Shown piece after piece: positions 1 to 8,142 of a stretch of 64,000 nt of DNA. This DNA comes from Magnetospirillum sp. (GTDB taxonomy: Bacteria > Pseudomonadota > Alphaproteobacteria > Rhodospirillales > Magnetospirillaceae): the NCBI GenBank assembly GCA_024707145.1, contig JANQAI010000008.1, forward strand, positions 62,001 to 126,000. Reading direction: 5' to 3'. Position 1 is the first letter of the stretch, and each line of letters starts with the position of its first letter. The translations under genes were made by a program, and so were the position numbers. Under the pieces are notes generated by a model, which saw nothing but the letters and a program-made list of their open reading frames with translations, searched no databases and was not told the origin of the DNA.

Positions 1-397
1 TCCGGACGACATCGAGGCCCTGCTGTCCAGCATCGGAACCAACTACCTGGACTGGGTGCGCAGCTTCTCGCCGGTGGCGGTTGCAGGCAGCGCCGATGGC
101 GAGGAAGTGGCCGAATTCACCCGCTCGCTGCTGGCCATGCGCCCCGACGTGGCCTTCGCCATGGCCCTGACAATCTTCAAGCTGGACCTGCGCGACCAAC
201 TGGACGGCTTCACCACCCCCACCACCATCGTCCAGACGCTGGAAGACGTGGCGGTTCCCATGGAGGTGGCCGGGTACCTGCACGACAAATGGCCGCAAAG
301 CCGGCTGGAGATCATCGACGCCTCGGGCCATTTTCCCCACATGACCGCCCCCAGTCAGTTGATCGCCATCCTGGAGGGGGCGCTGCCGAAATGCTAA
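1..397 (+). CDS. Alpha/beta hydrolase, RsbQ-like (C-terminal part, truncated by window edge)
   Basis: The frame is open from base 2 to the TAA at 395-397, so this is the last ~131 residues of a gene starting upstream. The segment NYLDWVRSFSP, a central helical cap region, TTPTTIVQ, and a C-terminal GHFPHM containing the presumed catalytic histidine match the second half of RsbQ-type alpha/beta hydrolases. In Bacillus, RsbQ works with the phosphatase RsbP in energy-stress signalling to sigma-B. In Proteobacteria, homologues commonly sit near PAS or GGDEF sensor genes and their substrates are unknown. The nucleophile serine lies outside the window. Family assignment is fairly secure, physiological role is not. 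Confidence 0.75.
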   Translation, partial: PDDIEALLSSIGTNYLDWVRSFSPVAVAGSADGEEVAEFTRSLLAMRPDVAFAMALTIFKLDLRDQLDGFTTPTTIVQTLEDVAVPMEVAGYLHDKWPQSRLEIIDASGHFPHMTAPSQLIAILEGALPKC

Positions 398-430
398 AGC
401 GTCGTACGGTAAACCTACATCACCCCTTCC

Positions 431-513
431 TCGTCATGCCCGCGCGTGACGCGGGCATCCACGTGGTGCCAAACGGCCTCACGTGGATGGTCGGGCCGAG
501 CCCGGCCATGACT
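431..513. repeat. REP-like palindromic intergenic element
   Basis: Two inverted-repeat units lie side by side: CCCGCG..CGCGGG near 439-457 and GGGCCGAGCCCGGCC near 493-507, with CACGTGG/CACGTGGAT copies between them. The CGTCATGCCCGCG and CCCGGCCATGAC ends resemble the element at 8046-8108. It fills the gap between the hydrolase stop and the convergent hydrogenase protease gene and may act as a bidirectional terminator. Confidence 0.55.
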
Positions 514-522
514 CGCAGGGAT

Positions 523-984
523 TTAGTGCACGCCGCTGTCGCCCACGGCTTCGCGCACCAGCGCCACCACCTGAGGAAGCGCCGTCGCCACCTGGGGCGA
601 CAGGGGCGCGCCGGCGGCGAACTCGCCCCCCTCGACGCCGATCACCGTCAGCCTGGGCGGCAGACGGCCGAGCAGGCGGGCCATTTCCACCGCCTCGGCC
701 AGCCCGAACTGATGGCTGCTTTTGGGGAACAGGCCGGCCGGCAGCGTCTCGGCCTCCACCTCCCAGCGGCGGATGGAACCGGGCGATGCGCCAGAACAGG
801 TGGCGTCCACCACCACCACGGCGTCGAAGCCCTGCCAACGGGCCATCAGGTCGGTGCCCTCGCCATGATGGGCAAGGACGGTGACGCCGGGCAGGTCCAG
901 CGCCGCCACCGCGTCAGCGAGTTGGGGGCCGACGGCGTCGTCACCGCGGAACGGATGACCGATGCCGACGACCAGGGCGCTCAT
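523..984 (-). CDS. Hydrogenase maturation protease (HyaD/HybD/HoxW family)
   Basis: Endopeptidase that clips the C-terminal tail of the [NiFe]-hydrogenase large subunit after nickel insertion. The 153-residue protein begins MSALVVGIGHPFRGDDAVG, the family glycine-rich start with the acidic nickel-sensing residue, followed by VVVVDA with a conserved Asp near 65 and HQFGLAEAV with the conserved His near 90. Length fits the family (about 150-160). The ATG at 984 was chosen because the family motif starts there; the upstream in-frame extension is not conserved-looking. It starts 10 bp after the EpmC-like gene, so the two are probably co-transcribed. Its likely substrate is HydA, which ends in DPCISCATH plus a short tail. 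Confidence 0.88.
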   Translation of the reverse strand: MSALVVGIGHPFRGDDAVGPQLADAVAALDLPGVTVLAHHGEGTDLMARWQGFDAVVVVDATCSGASPGSIRRWEVEAETLPAGLFPKSSHQFGLAEAVEMARLLGRLPPRLTVIGVEGGEFAAGAPLSPQVATALPQVVALVREAVGDSGVH

Positions 985-994
985 GCCCAAACGC

Positions 995-1663
995 TCACGA
1001 ATGGTCGGCGAACCAGCGGGCGAAGAAAGTGTCATCGCCTTCCTGGCGCAGATTGCGGGTGGGGCCGCCATCGTCGTCGATCAGCTCCATCTGGTGCAGC
1101 CAGCGGACGATCTTGCGGAAATGGGCCACGTTCTGCAGGTTGGCGCCGCCTTCCATCCAGTTCTGCTCCAGGAAGGCCAGGATGGAGGGCTGGCCCAACT
1201 CGGCCTCCCACAGGATGCCCAGCAGCGAGCACAGCGCCTCTTCCACGTCGCGTTCGGGGCAAAACAGGGTCTGCACCGCGTCGGCCTCTTCCCGCTTGCC
1301 GCTTTCCGGGCCGCAGCCCAGGCCGAAATCCAGCACCGCGCGACGCTCGGGCGCCGCCAGCTGATAATGGCCCACCTCGTGGATCAGCACGCTGGGCTCC
1401 ATGCGGATGGCCACGTTGACGCCATCCCAGGTGAAGTGGGTCTTGGGATCCACGTCCAGGATGCCGAAGCCGAACTGGCGGCACAACTCGACGCCCTCGG
1501 CGTGGTGCTTGGGCTCGGAGGACAGCGTCATCAGGTCGCCGTCGGGGACCAGCGCGGTGACGCGCTCGAACACGCGACGGGCCAGGATATCGTCGCCCAG
1601 CGCCGCCTTGAACTCCGGCAGCAGGGGCAGCAGGGTGTGGTGGTCGACAGGTGTCAGCATCAT
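995..1663 (-). CDS. EpmC-like (YfcM/DUF462) metal-binding protein
   Basis: 222 residues. The core shows HEVGH near residue 96, then ERRAVLDFGLGCGP and a downstream acidic stretch RDVEEAL. This resembles the HExxH..A..RR..DFG..C.P pattern of EpmC, the iron-dependent hydroxylase of elongation factor P in Enterobacteria. No EpmA or EpmB is seen here. The gene lies 10 bp upstream of the hydrogenase maturation protease in the same direction, hinting at a job linked to hydrogenase or EF-P maturation. ATG codons at 1663 and 1660 are both possible. Family call is from motif recognition; the substrate is unknown. Confidence 0.6.
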   Translation of the reverse strand: MMLTPVDHHTLLPLLPEFKAALGDDILARRVFERVTALVPDGDLMTLSSEPKHHAEGVELCRQFGFGILDVDPKTHFTWDGVNVAIRMEPSVLIHEVGHYQLAAPERRAVLDFGLGCGPESGKREEADAVQTLFCPERDVEEALCSLLGILWEAELGQPSILAFLEQNWMEGGANLQNVAHFRKIVRWLHQMELIDDDGGPTRNLRQEGDDTFFARWFADHS

Positions 1664-1785
1664 GATGGCGGCGTTTTAGCGCCTTTGCCCACCTCCGCCA
1701 ACGAGAAACCATCCAAATCCCCGGCCCACCGTGCCGGAACGCCATGGACGTGTTATCCTGGCAGCGTCGCTTGGAGGGCATCGCC

Positions 1786-2319
1786 ATGTTCAAGGACTTT
1801 CCGCTCGCCGAAGTCTACCGCCTGCTGGAACCGGGCCCGGTGGTCCTGCTGACCACCGCCGAGGACGGCCGCGCCAACGTCATGTCCATGTCCTGGCACA
1901 TGATGGTGGAGTTCACCCCGCCGCTGGTGGCCTGCGTGGTCAGCGGCAACGATTTCAGCTTCCGGGCGCTGCGGCGTACCGGCCAATGCGTCATCGCCAT
2001 CCCCACGGTGGAACTGGCGGAGCAGGTGGTCGCGGTGGGCAATTGCTCGGGCCGCGACACCGACAAATTCGCCGCCTTCGGCCTGACCCCTGCGCCAGCC
2101 GAGAAGGTGGCACCGCCGCTGGTGGCCGAATGCTTCGCCAACCTGGAATGCAAGGTGGCCGACGACGCCCTGGTGGACGACTACAACCTGTTCATCCTGG
2201 AAGTGGTCAAGGCGTGGATCGACCCCGCCCACAAGGAACCCCGAACCATCCACCATCACGGCTATGGTCACTTCGTGGTGGACGGCGAGACCATCACGCT
2301 GAAGTCGAAGATGCCGTGA
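1786..2319 (+). CDS. Flavin reductase family protein (FMN-binding split barrel)
   Basis: 177 residues. The order of motifs, VVLLTTAEDGRANVMSMSW, PPLVACVVS, F..LRRTGQCVIAIP and a late CKV region, is that of the flavin-reductase-like FMN-binding domain, which uses NAD(P)H to reduce free flavin or carries bound FMN. The ATG at 1786 is preferred over an upstream ATG at 1744 because GGAGGG lies 8-9 nt before it. It stands alone between two minus-strand units, so its partner oxygenase or redox chain cannot be deduced. A histidine-rich HHHGYGH near the C-terminus could bind metal. Confidence 0.8.
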   Translation: MFKDFPLAEVYRLLEPGPVVLLTTAEDGRANVMSMSWHMMVEFTPPLVACVVSGNDFSFRALRRTGQCVIAIPTVELAEQVVAVGNCSGRDTDKFAAFGLTPAPAEKVAPPLVAECFANLECKVADDALVDDYNLFILEVVKAWIDPAHKEPRTIHHHGYGHFVVDGETITLKSKMP

Positions 2320-2355
2320 TCACCCCCACCCCGCCCCGCGAGGGAGGGAGGAGTG

Positions 2356-2739
2356 TCAATCCCCCTCCCCCAGCGTGCTGGGGGAGGGTTGGGGTGGGGG
2401 CTGCGCCAACGCCTCCGCGATGAGTGCCGTCACGCTGTCAGGTGCCTGCAGGACCTCTTCGTTCCAAAAGCGCAATACCCGCCACCCTTGCCGCCGCAGG
2501 AAGACGTCCCGACCTGCGTCATGCCGGCTTTCCGCATGTTGTCCGCCATCGGTTTCGATGGCGAGGCGAAGCTTGACGCACGCGATATCCACGAAATAGG
2601 GGCCGACCGGATGCTGGCGCCGGAAACGCCACGCCGGGAAGGTACTGGTAACCAACCGCCACAAGGCGCGCTCCGCCAGGGTAGCGGTTTGGCGAAGGGA
2701 ACGGGCGCGGGTCTTGGTTTTTTCGGAAAGCCTTGCCAT
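2356..2739 (-). CDS. DUF559 (Vsr-like) endonuclease-domain protein
   Basis: 127 residues: a basic N-terminus, then LAERALWRLV, FRRQHPVGPYFVDIAC, LAIETDGGQHAE and WRVLRFWNEEVL. These are the DUF559 signatures, a restriction-endonuclease-like fold with the D..E.DG.QH catalytic-type residues. The last ~15 residues (PPPQPSPSTLGEG) are encoded inside a REP-like palindrome. The gene is bracketed by such palindromes at 2361-2401 and 2755-2840 and lies just after hydA. The reading frame runs on from a shifted hydA frame, but that is not a true fusion. Function is unknown; such genes are scattered between palindromes in many genomes. Confidence 0.75.
   Translation of the reverse strand: MARLSEKTKTRARSLRQTATLAERALWRLVTSTFPAWRFRRQHPVGPYFVDIACVKLRLAIETDGGQHAESRHDAGRDVFLRRQGWRVLRFWNEEVLQAPDSVTALIAEALAQPPPQPSPSTLGEGD
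2361..2401. repeat. REP-like palindrome, DUF559 3-prime side
   Basis: CCCTCCCCCAGC pairs with GCTGGGGGAGGG around a short loop, followed by GGTTGGGGTGGGGGC. The same sequence in opposite order occurs at 2755-2840. It overlaps the end of the DUF559 gene. Confidence 0.6.
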
Positions 2740-2754
2740 GCGGTTACAGCCCCC

Positions 2755-2840
2755 ACCCCAACCCTCCCCCGCTCCGCGGGGAGGGTGTGTCAGCCCCCCT
2801 CCCTCAGCTTGCTGGGGGAGGGCCGGGGTGGGGGCCTTCC
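2755..2840. repeat. REP-like double palindrome, DUF559 5-prime side
   Basis: Contains CCCACCCCAACCCTCCCC, CTCCGCGGGGAGGG, then CCCTCAGCTTGCTGGGGGAGGG and GGGGTGGGGG. It lies between the DUF559 start and the hydA stop and shares its unit with 2361-2401. Confidence 0.6.
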
Positions 2841-2843
2841 AAG

Positions 2844-4140
2844 TCACCCCCGATCCACCTCCAGCTTGAGAAAGTGGGTCGCGCAGGAAATGCAGGGGTC
2901 GTAATTGCGGATCGCCTGTTCCGCCCGCCATTTGATGGTTTCGTCGGGCTGGCTCAGATTGGCCTGCACCACCTTGGCCAGGTCCAGTTCGATGACCTTC
3001 TGGTTCTGGGCGGTGGGCGGGACGATGCGGGCCTCCTGCACCGTGCCCGCCGCGTCGATGCGGTAGCGGTGATAGCAGATGCCGCGCGGCGCCTCGGTGC
3101 AACCATGGCCCTCGCCCGGATGAATGTCGGCCTGGACGAAGGGGGCGTCGGGTTCCGCATAGCCGCGCACCAGGGCCAGGGCGTCCTCGCACACCTGCAC
3201 CAGTTCCACCGCGCGCACCACGATGGATTTGAACGGGTTGCGGACCACCGCCCCCAGGCCGACGGCCTGGGCGGCATCCTTGGCCAGCACGCCCAGCTTG
3301 TCGTAGTTGAGATTGTAGCGGGCCAGCGGCCCGACATGATGGGCGCTGCCGTCGCGGGCCACGCCGTGCAGGGCATTGGACCAGGGCACGTGCTCCTCGT
3401 CCATGTGCTTGAGGAAGTCGGGCACCGCGATGTCCAGCCCGCGCGAGGTCACCAGCCGGCCTTCGTGGATGGCGTATTCGTCGGGATGGCGCAGCGCCAT
3501 GAAATTGTAGTCCTGCTCCAGGCTCGGGGAAGTCGAAGCCGCCCACCAGCTTCACTGTGGCGATGGAGGTTTCCAGCCCCCATTCCAGCTCGTCCTCCAG
3601 CGCCCGGATGGCGCGACGCGACGGCGCCTTGTGGAAACCACCGATGCGCAGGTTGACCGGATGGACGGCGCGGCCGCCGCCCACCGTCTCGATGATGTCG
3701 TTGCCCAGCTTCTTCAGCCGCAACGCCTTTTCCACCAGCGCCCGGTCCACCTTGGCCAGTTCCAGCGCATCGGCGAGGCCGAGGAAATCGGGGGCGTGCA
3801 GCATGTAGACGTGCAGGGCGTGGCTTTCCAGCCACTCGCCGCAATAGATCAGCCGGCGCAGGTCGCGGATGGGCTTGGGCACGGTGATGCCCAGGATGGC
3901 CTCCATGGCCTGGGACGCCCCCATCATGTAGGCGATGGGGCAGATGCCGCAGATGCGGGCGGTGATGTCGGGCACCTCGGCATAGTCGCGGCCCTTGAGG
4001 AAGGCCTCGAAGAAACGCGGCGGCTCGAAGATGCCGAAATGCAGCTCCTTCACCTGGCCGTCGCGGATCTTGACCGACAGCGAGCCCTCGCCCTCGACGC
4101 GGGCCAGGGCCTCGACCTTGATGGTGCGGGTGTCAGCCAT
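2844..4140 (-). CDS. hydA: Group 3b [NiFe]-hydrogenase large (alpha) subunit, one apparent frameshift
   Basis: Catalytic subunit carrying the NiFe site of the cytoplasmic NADP-linked hydrogenase/sulfhydrogenase. N-terminal RVEGEGSL and ARICGICP (first Cys pair) and C-terminal DPCISCATH (second pair plus the cleavage histidine and a nine-residue tail) are all present. The two halves are in different frames: the join is at CCAGGCTC (3518-3525), where the minus strand reads GAGCCTGG and one extra C breaks an otherwise continuous ~431-residue protein. The start is the ATG at 4140, overlapping the hydD stop by 8 bp, as expected for translational coupling. The lesion shares its context with other frameshifts here and is probably an artefact. 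Confidence 0.9.
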
Positions 4141-4909
4141 GGCGGTCGGCCTCCTTGCGGAACGCGTCGGCATTGGCGTTGAAGCTGCGGAACAGGCGCT
4201 GGATCTCCCCGCCGTCCTTGCCCAGTTCAGCCAATTTGGCCGCCAGGGCGACGGTGTTGGGCGTCTCCATGGGGCCGAAGCAGCCGTAGCAGCCGCGGTC
4301 GATGCCGGGGCACAGGGTGCCGCAGCCGGCCTGTGTCACCGGCCCTAGGCAGGCTTCGCCGGCCGCCACCATACGGCAGACCACGCCGTTTTCCTTGCAT
4401 TCCATGCACTGGGAATGGCGCGGCACCATGGGCTTGCGGTGGTTGAGGGCGGCGCCCAGAACCTCCAGCAGTTGGTGCTTGTTCACCGGACAGCCGCGCA
4501 GTTCGAAATCCACCCGCACATGGTCCGAGATGGCGGTGGAAGTGGTCAGGGTGTCGATATATTCCGGGTGGGCGTAGACGGCCCGCACGAAGTCGCGGAC
4601 GTTGGCGAAGTTGCGCAGCGCCTGGATGCCGCCCGCGGTGGCGCAGGCCCCCAGCGTGATCAGCACCTTGGACTGCTTGCGCACCTCACGGATGCGCATG
4701 ACGTCGTGCGGCGTGGTGATCGAGCCCTCCACCAGCGAGATGTCGTAGGGCCCCTTCTCCACCTTGCGGGTCGCCTCCAGGAAATAGCTGACCCGGAGCT
4801 GGTCGGCGAGCGCCAGCAGCTCGTCCTCGCAGTCCAGCAGCATGAGCTGGCAGCCGTCGCAGGACGAGAACTTCCACACCGCGAGCTTGGGCTTTGGACG
4901 CTGGGCCAT
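4133..4909 (-). CDS. hydD: Group 3b [NiFe]-hydrogenase small (delta) subunit
   Basis: Relays electrons from the NiFe site through Fe-S clusters. 258 residues with CDGCQL near residue 18 and GACATAGG near 97, then [24 protein letters not shown] and a Cys-rich C-terminal region ([18 protein letters not shown]) supplying cluster ligands. No Tat signal is visible, as expected for a cytoplasmic enzyme. The ATG at 4909 is two bases from the hydG stop at 4912, and the stop overlaps hydA. The order beta-gamma-delta-alpha is the classical one. Confidence 0.93.
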   Translation of the reverse strand: MAQRPKPKLAVWKFSSCDGCQLMLLDCEDELLALADQLRVSYFLEATRKVEKGPYDISLVEGSITTPHDVMRIREVRKQSKVLITLGACATAGGIQALRNFANVRDFVRAVYAHPEYIDTLTTSTAISDHVRVDFELRGCPVNKHQLLEVLGAALNHRKPMVPRHSQCMECKENGVVCRMVAAGEACLGPVTQAGCGTLCPGIDRGCYGCFGPMETPNTVALAAKLAELGKDGGEIQRLFRSFNANADAFRKEADRHG

Positions 4910-4911
4910 GA

Positions 4912-5769
4912 TCACAGCTCCCGCGTGGTGAACAGGTGTTCGATGTCGCCGTAGCAATAGACCGGCCCGTCCTTGCACATGAAGGTGGGGCCGAACTGGC
5001 AATGGCCGCACAGGCCGATGCCGCACTTCATGTTGCGCTCCAGCGTCACCCAGATGCGGTCGCTGGTGATGCCCTTCTCGTGCAGGGCGTCCACCGCCGG
5101 CTTGGTCAGGCTTTCCGAGCGGCAGACAAAGGCCACCGAGTTCTCTCCGTCCAGCTTGGCCGCCTTGACCGCCGCCGCCACGCTGCCCACCCGGCCGCGA
5201 TAGCCGGCCGGGGCGGAGTGCACGGTGACGTGCACGTTGGTGTCGAAGCGGCCGCGCCAGGTGTGCAAATCGTCCTCGTAGAGGATGTCGTCCACCCCGC
5301 GCGAGCCGTAGCACAGGACCACCTTGCCGAACTCGTTGCGCCGCGCCAGCACCTCCAGGATCAGCGGGCGCAGGGGCGCCAGGCCGACGGTGCCGGTGAC
5401 GAAGATGACGTCGTTGCCCACCACCTCGTCGATGGGCCAGGGCCGGCCGAAGGGACCGCGCACGCCGATCACCGCGCCGGCCTTCAGCTTGGCCATCTCG
5501 CGGGTAACCGAGCCGACCGCGCGGATGGTGTGGACCAGCTTGGTCCGGTCGCGGCAATCGCCGCTGATGGAGATGGCCACCTCGCCCACGCCATAGGCGT
5601 AGAGCATGTTGAACTGGCCGGGACGGAAGCTGAAGGGCTGGCCGTCCTCGGCCTCCAGCGCCCAGGTAAACACGCCGGCCACCTCGCGTTTGAGCCGGCG
5701 GATGCGGAACAGGCGCGGCACCATGGGATCGGTCATGGGGACCATCGCGGGCGTAGCACTGCCGTCCAT
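4912..5769 (-). CDS. hydG: Hydrogenase/sulfhydrogenase gamma subunit (FAD/NAD(P)-binding)
   Basis: Diaphorase subunit exchanging electrons with NAD(P)H. The ferredoxin-reductase fold is clear: [12 protein letters not shown] with [10 protein letters not shown] (flavin site, residues ~50-70), [12 protein letters not shown] (nucleotide site, ~127), and a C-terminal [2Fe-2S] ligand set [13 protein letters not shown] (~250-270). 285 residues, normal for the family. GGGGAGG lies 6 nt before the ATG at 5769. It follows hydB by 12 bp. The second residue of the nucleotide-site GGxG motif is Thr here, which may tune nucleotide binding. Confidence 0.92.
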   Translation of the reverse strand: MDGSATPAMVPMTDPMVPRLFRIRRLKREVAGVFTWALEAEDGQPFSFRPGQFNMLYAYGVGEVAISISGDCRDRTKLVHTIRAVGSVTREMAKLKAGAVIGVRGPFGRPWPIDEVVGNDVIFVTGTVGLAPLRPLILEVLARRNEFGKVVLCYGSRGVDDILYEDDLHTWRGRFDTNVHVTVHSAPAGYRGRVGSVAAAVKAAKLDGENSVAFVCRSESLTKPAVDALHEKGITSDRIWVTLERNMKCGIGLCGHCQFGPTFMCKDGPVYCYGDIEHLFTTREL

Positions 5770-5781
5770 GACGGACCTCCC

Positions 5782-7391
5782 CTATTCGTCGCAGGCACCC
5801 GGTTCGGTCGCCAGTTCCAGGATGCGCAGGCGGTCGCTCATCAGGCGGCGCGCCATGATGGGGACGAAGCGCTTGTAGATCTCGTAGCCGAGCACCCGGT
5901 CGCTCTCGATCTTCTTGCGCAGGCAGGCGCCATCCACGCTGATGGCGCGCACGGTGTCCACCGCGCGGGCGTCGTTGCTCCACTGGTAGGGCGCCACCAG
6001 CCAGCTCCAGCCGATGATCTCGCCCGCCTCGATGGTTTCCAGGACGACGGATTCCCGGCCGGGTACGAAGAACTCCAGCGACACCTGCCCGGTGCGGATC
6101 AGGAAGAAGCAGTCGGCCGGCATGCTCTGCCGGTACAGAAAGGTGCCCGGCTTGAACACGTGGTTGGCGCAGCAGCCCACCACGATGGCCAGGGCGTCCG
6201 GGTCCATGTCGGCGAAGAACGGATGCTGGGCCAGCAGCGGCCCGAGGTTTTCAACCTGCACCATGGCTTCCTCCCGCATTGTTGCGCCGATGGCGGCGAC
6301 CTCGGCGGTGATGTCGATGCCCACCGGGCACCAGGTGATGCAGCGGCCGCAGCCGACGCAGCCGGTGGTGCCAAACTGTTTTTCCCAATTGGCCAGCTTG
6401 TGGGTGATCCACTGGCGATAGCGCGCCCGCGCCGACGTGCGCAGGGCGCCGCCATGCACGTAGGAGAATTCGATGGTGAAGCAGGAATCCCAGCGCCGCC
6501 ACCGCTCGGCATGGTCGCCGGTGAGGTCGGTGACGTCCTCCACCGTGGTGCAGAAGCAGGTGGGGCACACCATGGTGCAGTTGCCGCAGGTCAGGCAGCG
6601 GCTCGCCACGTCGTCCCAGCGCGGATGTTCCGGCACGGTGTCCAGCCGCGCGGCGACCCCGGCATCCATGGTCCGGCCCATGGTGGCGCGGGCGTTGGCG
6701 CGGGCGGCATCGGCGGCCGCCGCATCGCCCTCCGCCGCCGGTTCCGCCGCCAGCCCGGCCAACAGGGCGCGGCCGCGCTCGCTGCCGGCATCGGCGAGGA
6801 AGCGGGCCGGCGCCACCTCCACCAGGCGGATGTCGTAGCCCTTGGTCACCTCGGGGCCGGTGCCCATGGAGGCGCAGAAACAATTCCCCCCGCCTCGCCG
6901 CATTCCACCGCCACCACGAAGGCGGCGGCCAGCCGACGCTGGTAGCCCGGCTCGGCGAAGTCCTTGTCGCCGAACACGCGGGCCTGCACCGCCATGGCGG
7001 CCAGTTCGCAGGCGCGGACGCCGATGAACGCCATGGGCGCCGGCTCAGGCGCGGGCGGTTCCAGGGCGAAGCCGTCCTCGGTGCGGCGGGCGGCGAACAG
7101 GCGCTGGCGCGGCGGGTAGAGGAAGCGCTTCCATCCCTGCGGCGCGGTGGTATAGCCGAACAGGGCGCCGTCATCGCGGCGGCGCAGGCGGTAGCGCCCG
7201 CCCTCGCGCTCGTCGCCCCAGCCGGCGGGCAGGTCCGCCATGGTATCGATGTCGTCGTAGATGACGGCGCCGTCAGCGACACGTGGACCGAGGACTCGAT
7301 AGCCCTCGGTCTTCAAGCCGGCGATCAGCCGGGCGAGGCCGTTCCCATCCAGGACGACCGGCGCACCGACGGAGGTGTCCACCCCAGGCAT
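5782..7391 (-). CDS. hydB: Hydrogenase beta subunit (two 4Fe-4S clusters) with C-terminal cNMP-binding domain; one apparent frameshift
   Basis: N-terminal ~170 residues ([19 protein letters not shown]) followed by [10 protein letters not shown] form the HydB core. Cluster motifs [11 protein letters not shown] (~266-276) and [11 protein letters not shown] (~345-355) bind two [4Fe-4S] centres that wire HydG to HydD. A run of six C at 6886-6891 is one base short, splitting the frame at the CFC motif; restoring it gives 536 residues. After the second cluster the frame continues without a stop into a CRP-like cyclic-nucleotide-binding fold (~386-526). GGGAGGAAGCC precedes an internal ATG at 6264, so the cNMP module could also be translated separately. 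ATG at 7391 opens the operon. Confidence 0.85.
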
Positions 7392-7505
7392 CGGATTCCC
7401 CCTGTTTCAGGTAGGGATGAAATACTGTACACCGGCCCCGCCGCACTGCCAACCGGCCAGATGAAGACGAATTTTTGACTATTCCCAAATATCCTGAGCG
7501 ATTAC

Positions 7506-7518
7506 TTGCACGATGCAA
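7506..7518. promoter_or_regulatory. Inverted repeat TTGCA-CGA-TGCAA in the hydB/rrf2 divergent region
   Basis: The 225-bp gap between divergent hydB and the Rrf2 gene is less GC-rich than its surroundings. It holds this perfect 5-bp inverted repeat with a 3-bp spacer, about 100 bp from each start. It is a plausible operator for the adjacent Rrf2-family regulator. A weak FNR-like TTGAC-N4-CCCAA lies nearby at about 7476. Confidence 0.35.
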
Positions 7519-7616
7519 AGACTAAGCGCCCCACTGGGACAAATGGAAATTCCTGCTGCAAAGGCGCCGGCCACGGGCTAGAACGGAACGCAGCACGGAC
7601 GTGGGAGACAGGGGGC

Positions 7617-8003
7617 ATGAGGCTACAGAAGGCGACACGGTGCGCCCTTTTCGCCGTTGCCGAACTGGCCGCCGAACCGGCGCGCCCCATCTCGGCCGGC
7701 GAGATCGCCGCCAAGTACGGCCTGTCCCTGAACCACCTCGCCAAGGTGCTGACCGAGTTGACCCGCTCTGGCCTGATCGAGGCGGTGCGCGGCGCCGGCG
7801 GCGGCTATCGCTTCGTGGGCGACGCCCACCGCACCACGCTGATGGACGTGGTCGCCCTGTTCGAGCCGGTGGAGTCCGACGACGCGCCGCAGACCAAGGA
7901 GGCGGTGGCATTGACCAGGATGCTGGTCAGCATGGAGGGCCGTGCCCGCGCGCCGTTCCTGGCCATGACGGTGGAGGAGATGCTGAAGCTGTCGGGACGG
8001 TGA
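7617..8003 (+). CDS. Rrf2-family transcriptional regulator lacking Fe-S cysteines
   Basis: 128 residues. N-terminal MRLQKATRCALFAVAELA, GEIAAKYGLSLNHLAKVLTELTRSGLI and the wing GAGGGYRF are a typical Rrf2 winged helix-turn-helix. The C-terminal half has none of the three cysteines that hold the cluster in IscR or NsrR, so if it senses anything it uses other chemistry or a partner. The ATG at 7617 is preceded by GGGAGACAGGGGG. Divergent orientation from hydBGDA suggests control of the hydrogenase, which is an inference. Confidence 0.85.
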   Translation: MRLQKATRCALFAVAELAAEPARPISAGEIAAKYGLSLNHLAKVLTELTRSGLIEAVRGAGGGYRFVGDAHRTTLMDVVALFEPVESDDAPQTKEAVALTRMLVSMEGRARAPFLAMTVEEMLKLSGR

Positions 8004-8045
8004 CGCTAAAGTTTGTCCGGTTCAGGCTAAGTCGCTTTCTTCTTA

Positions 8046-8108
8046 TCGTCACCCTCGGGCTTGACCCGAGGGTCCATGGATGGCCGGGTCAAGCCCGGCC
8101 ATGACGAG
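8046..8108. repeat. REP-like palindromic element
   Basis: Two stem-loops: CTCGGGCTTGACCCGAG (8052-8068) and GGCCGGGTCAAGCCCGGCC (8082-8100), flanked by CGTCA and TGACG ends, so the whole unit is a larger imperfect inverted repeat. It lies between convergent rrf2 and radical SAM genes and may serve as their shared terminator. Confidence 0.6.
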
Positions 8109-8142
8109 AGGGGAGAGCGATTCCATCAAAACCCGACAAACC

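Noticed and set aside
2356-4173. One 605-residue open frame apparently fusing HydA and the DUF559 protein
   Set aside because: The fusion exists only because the hydA frame shifts at 3518; the true hydA C-terminus (DPCISCATH) is in another frame and ends at 2844.
7476-7490. FNR/FixK box in the hydrogenase promoter
   Set aside because: TTGAC-N4-CCCAA matches only one half-site well; too weak to list as a site.
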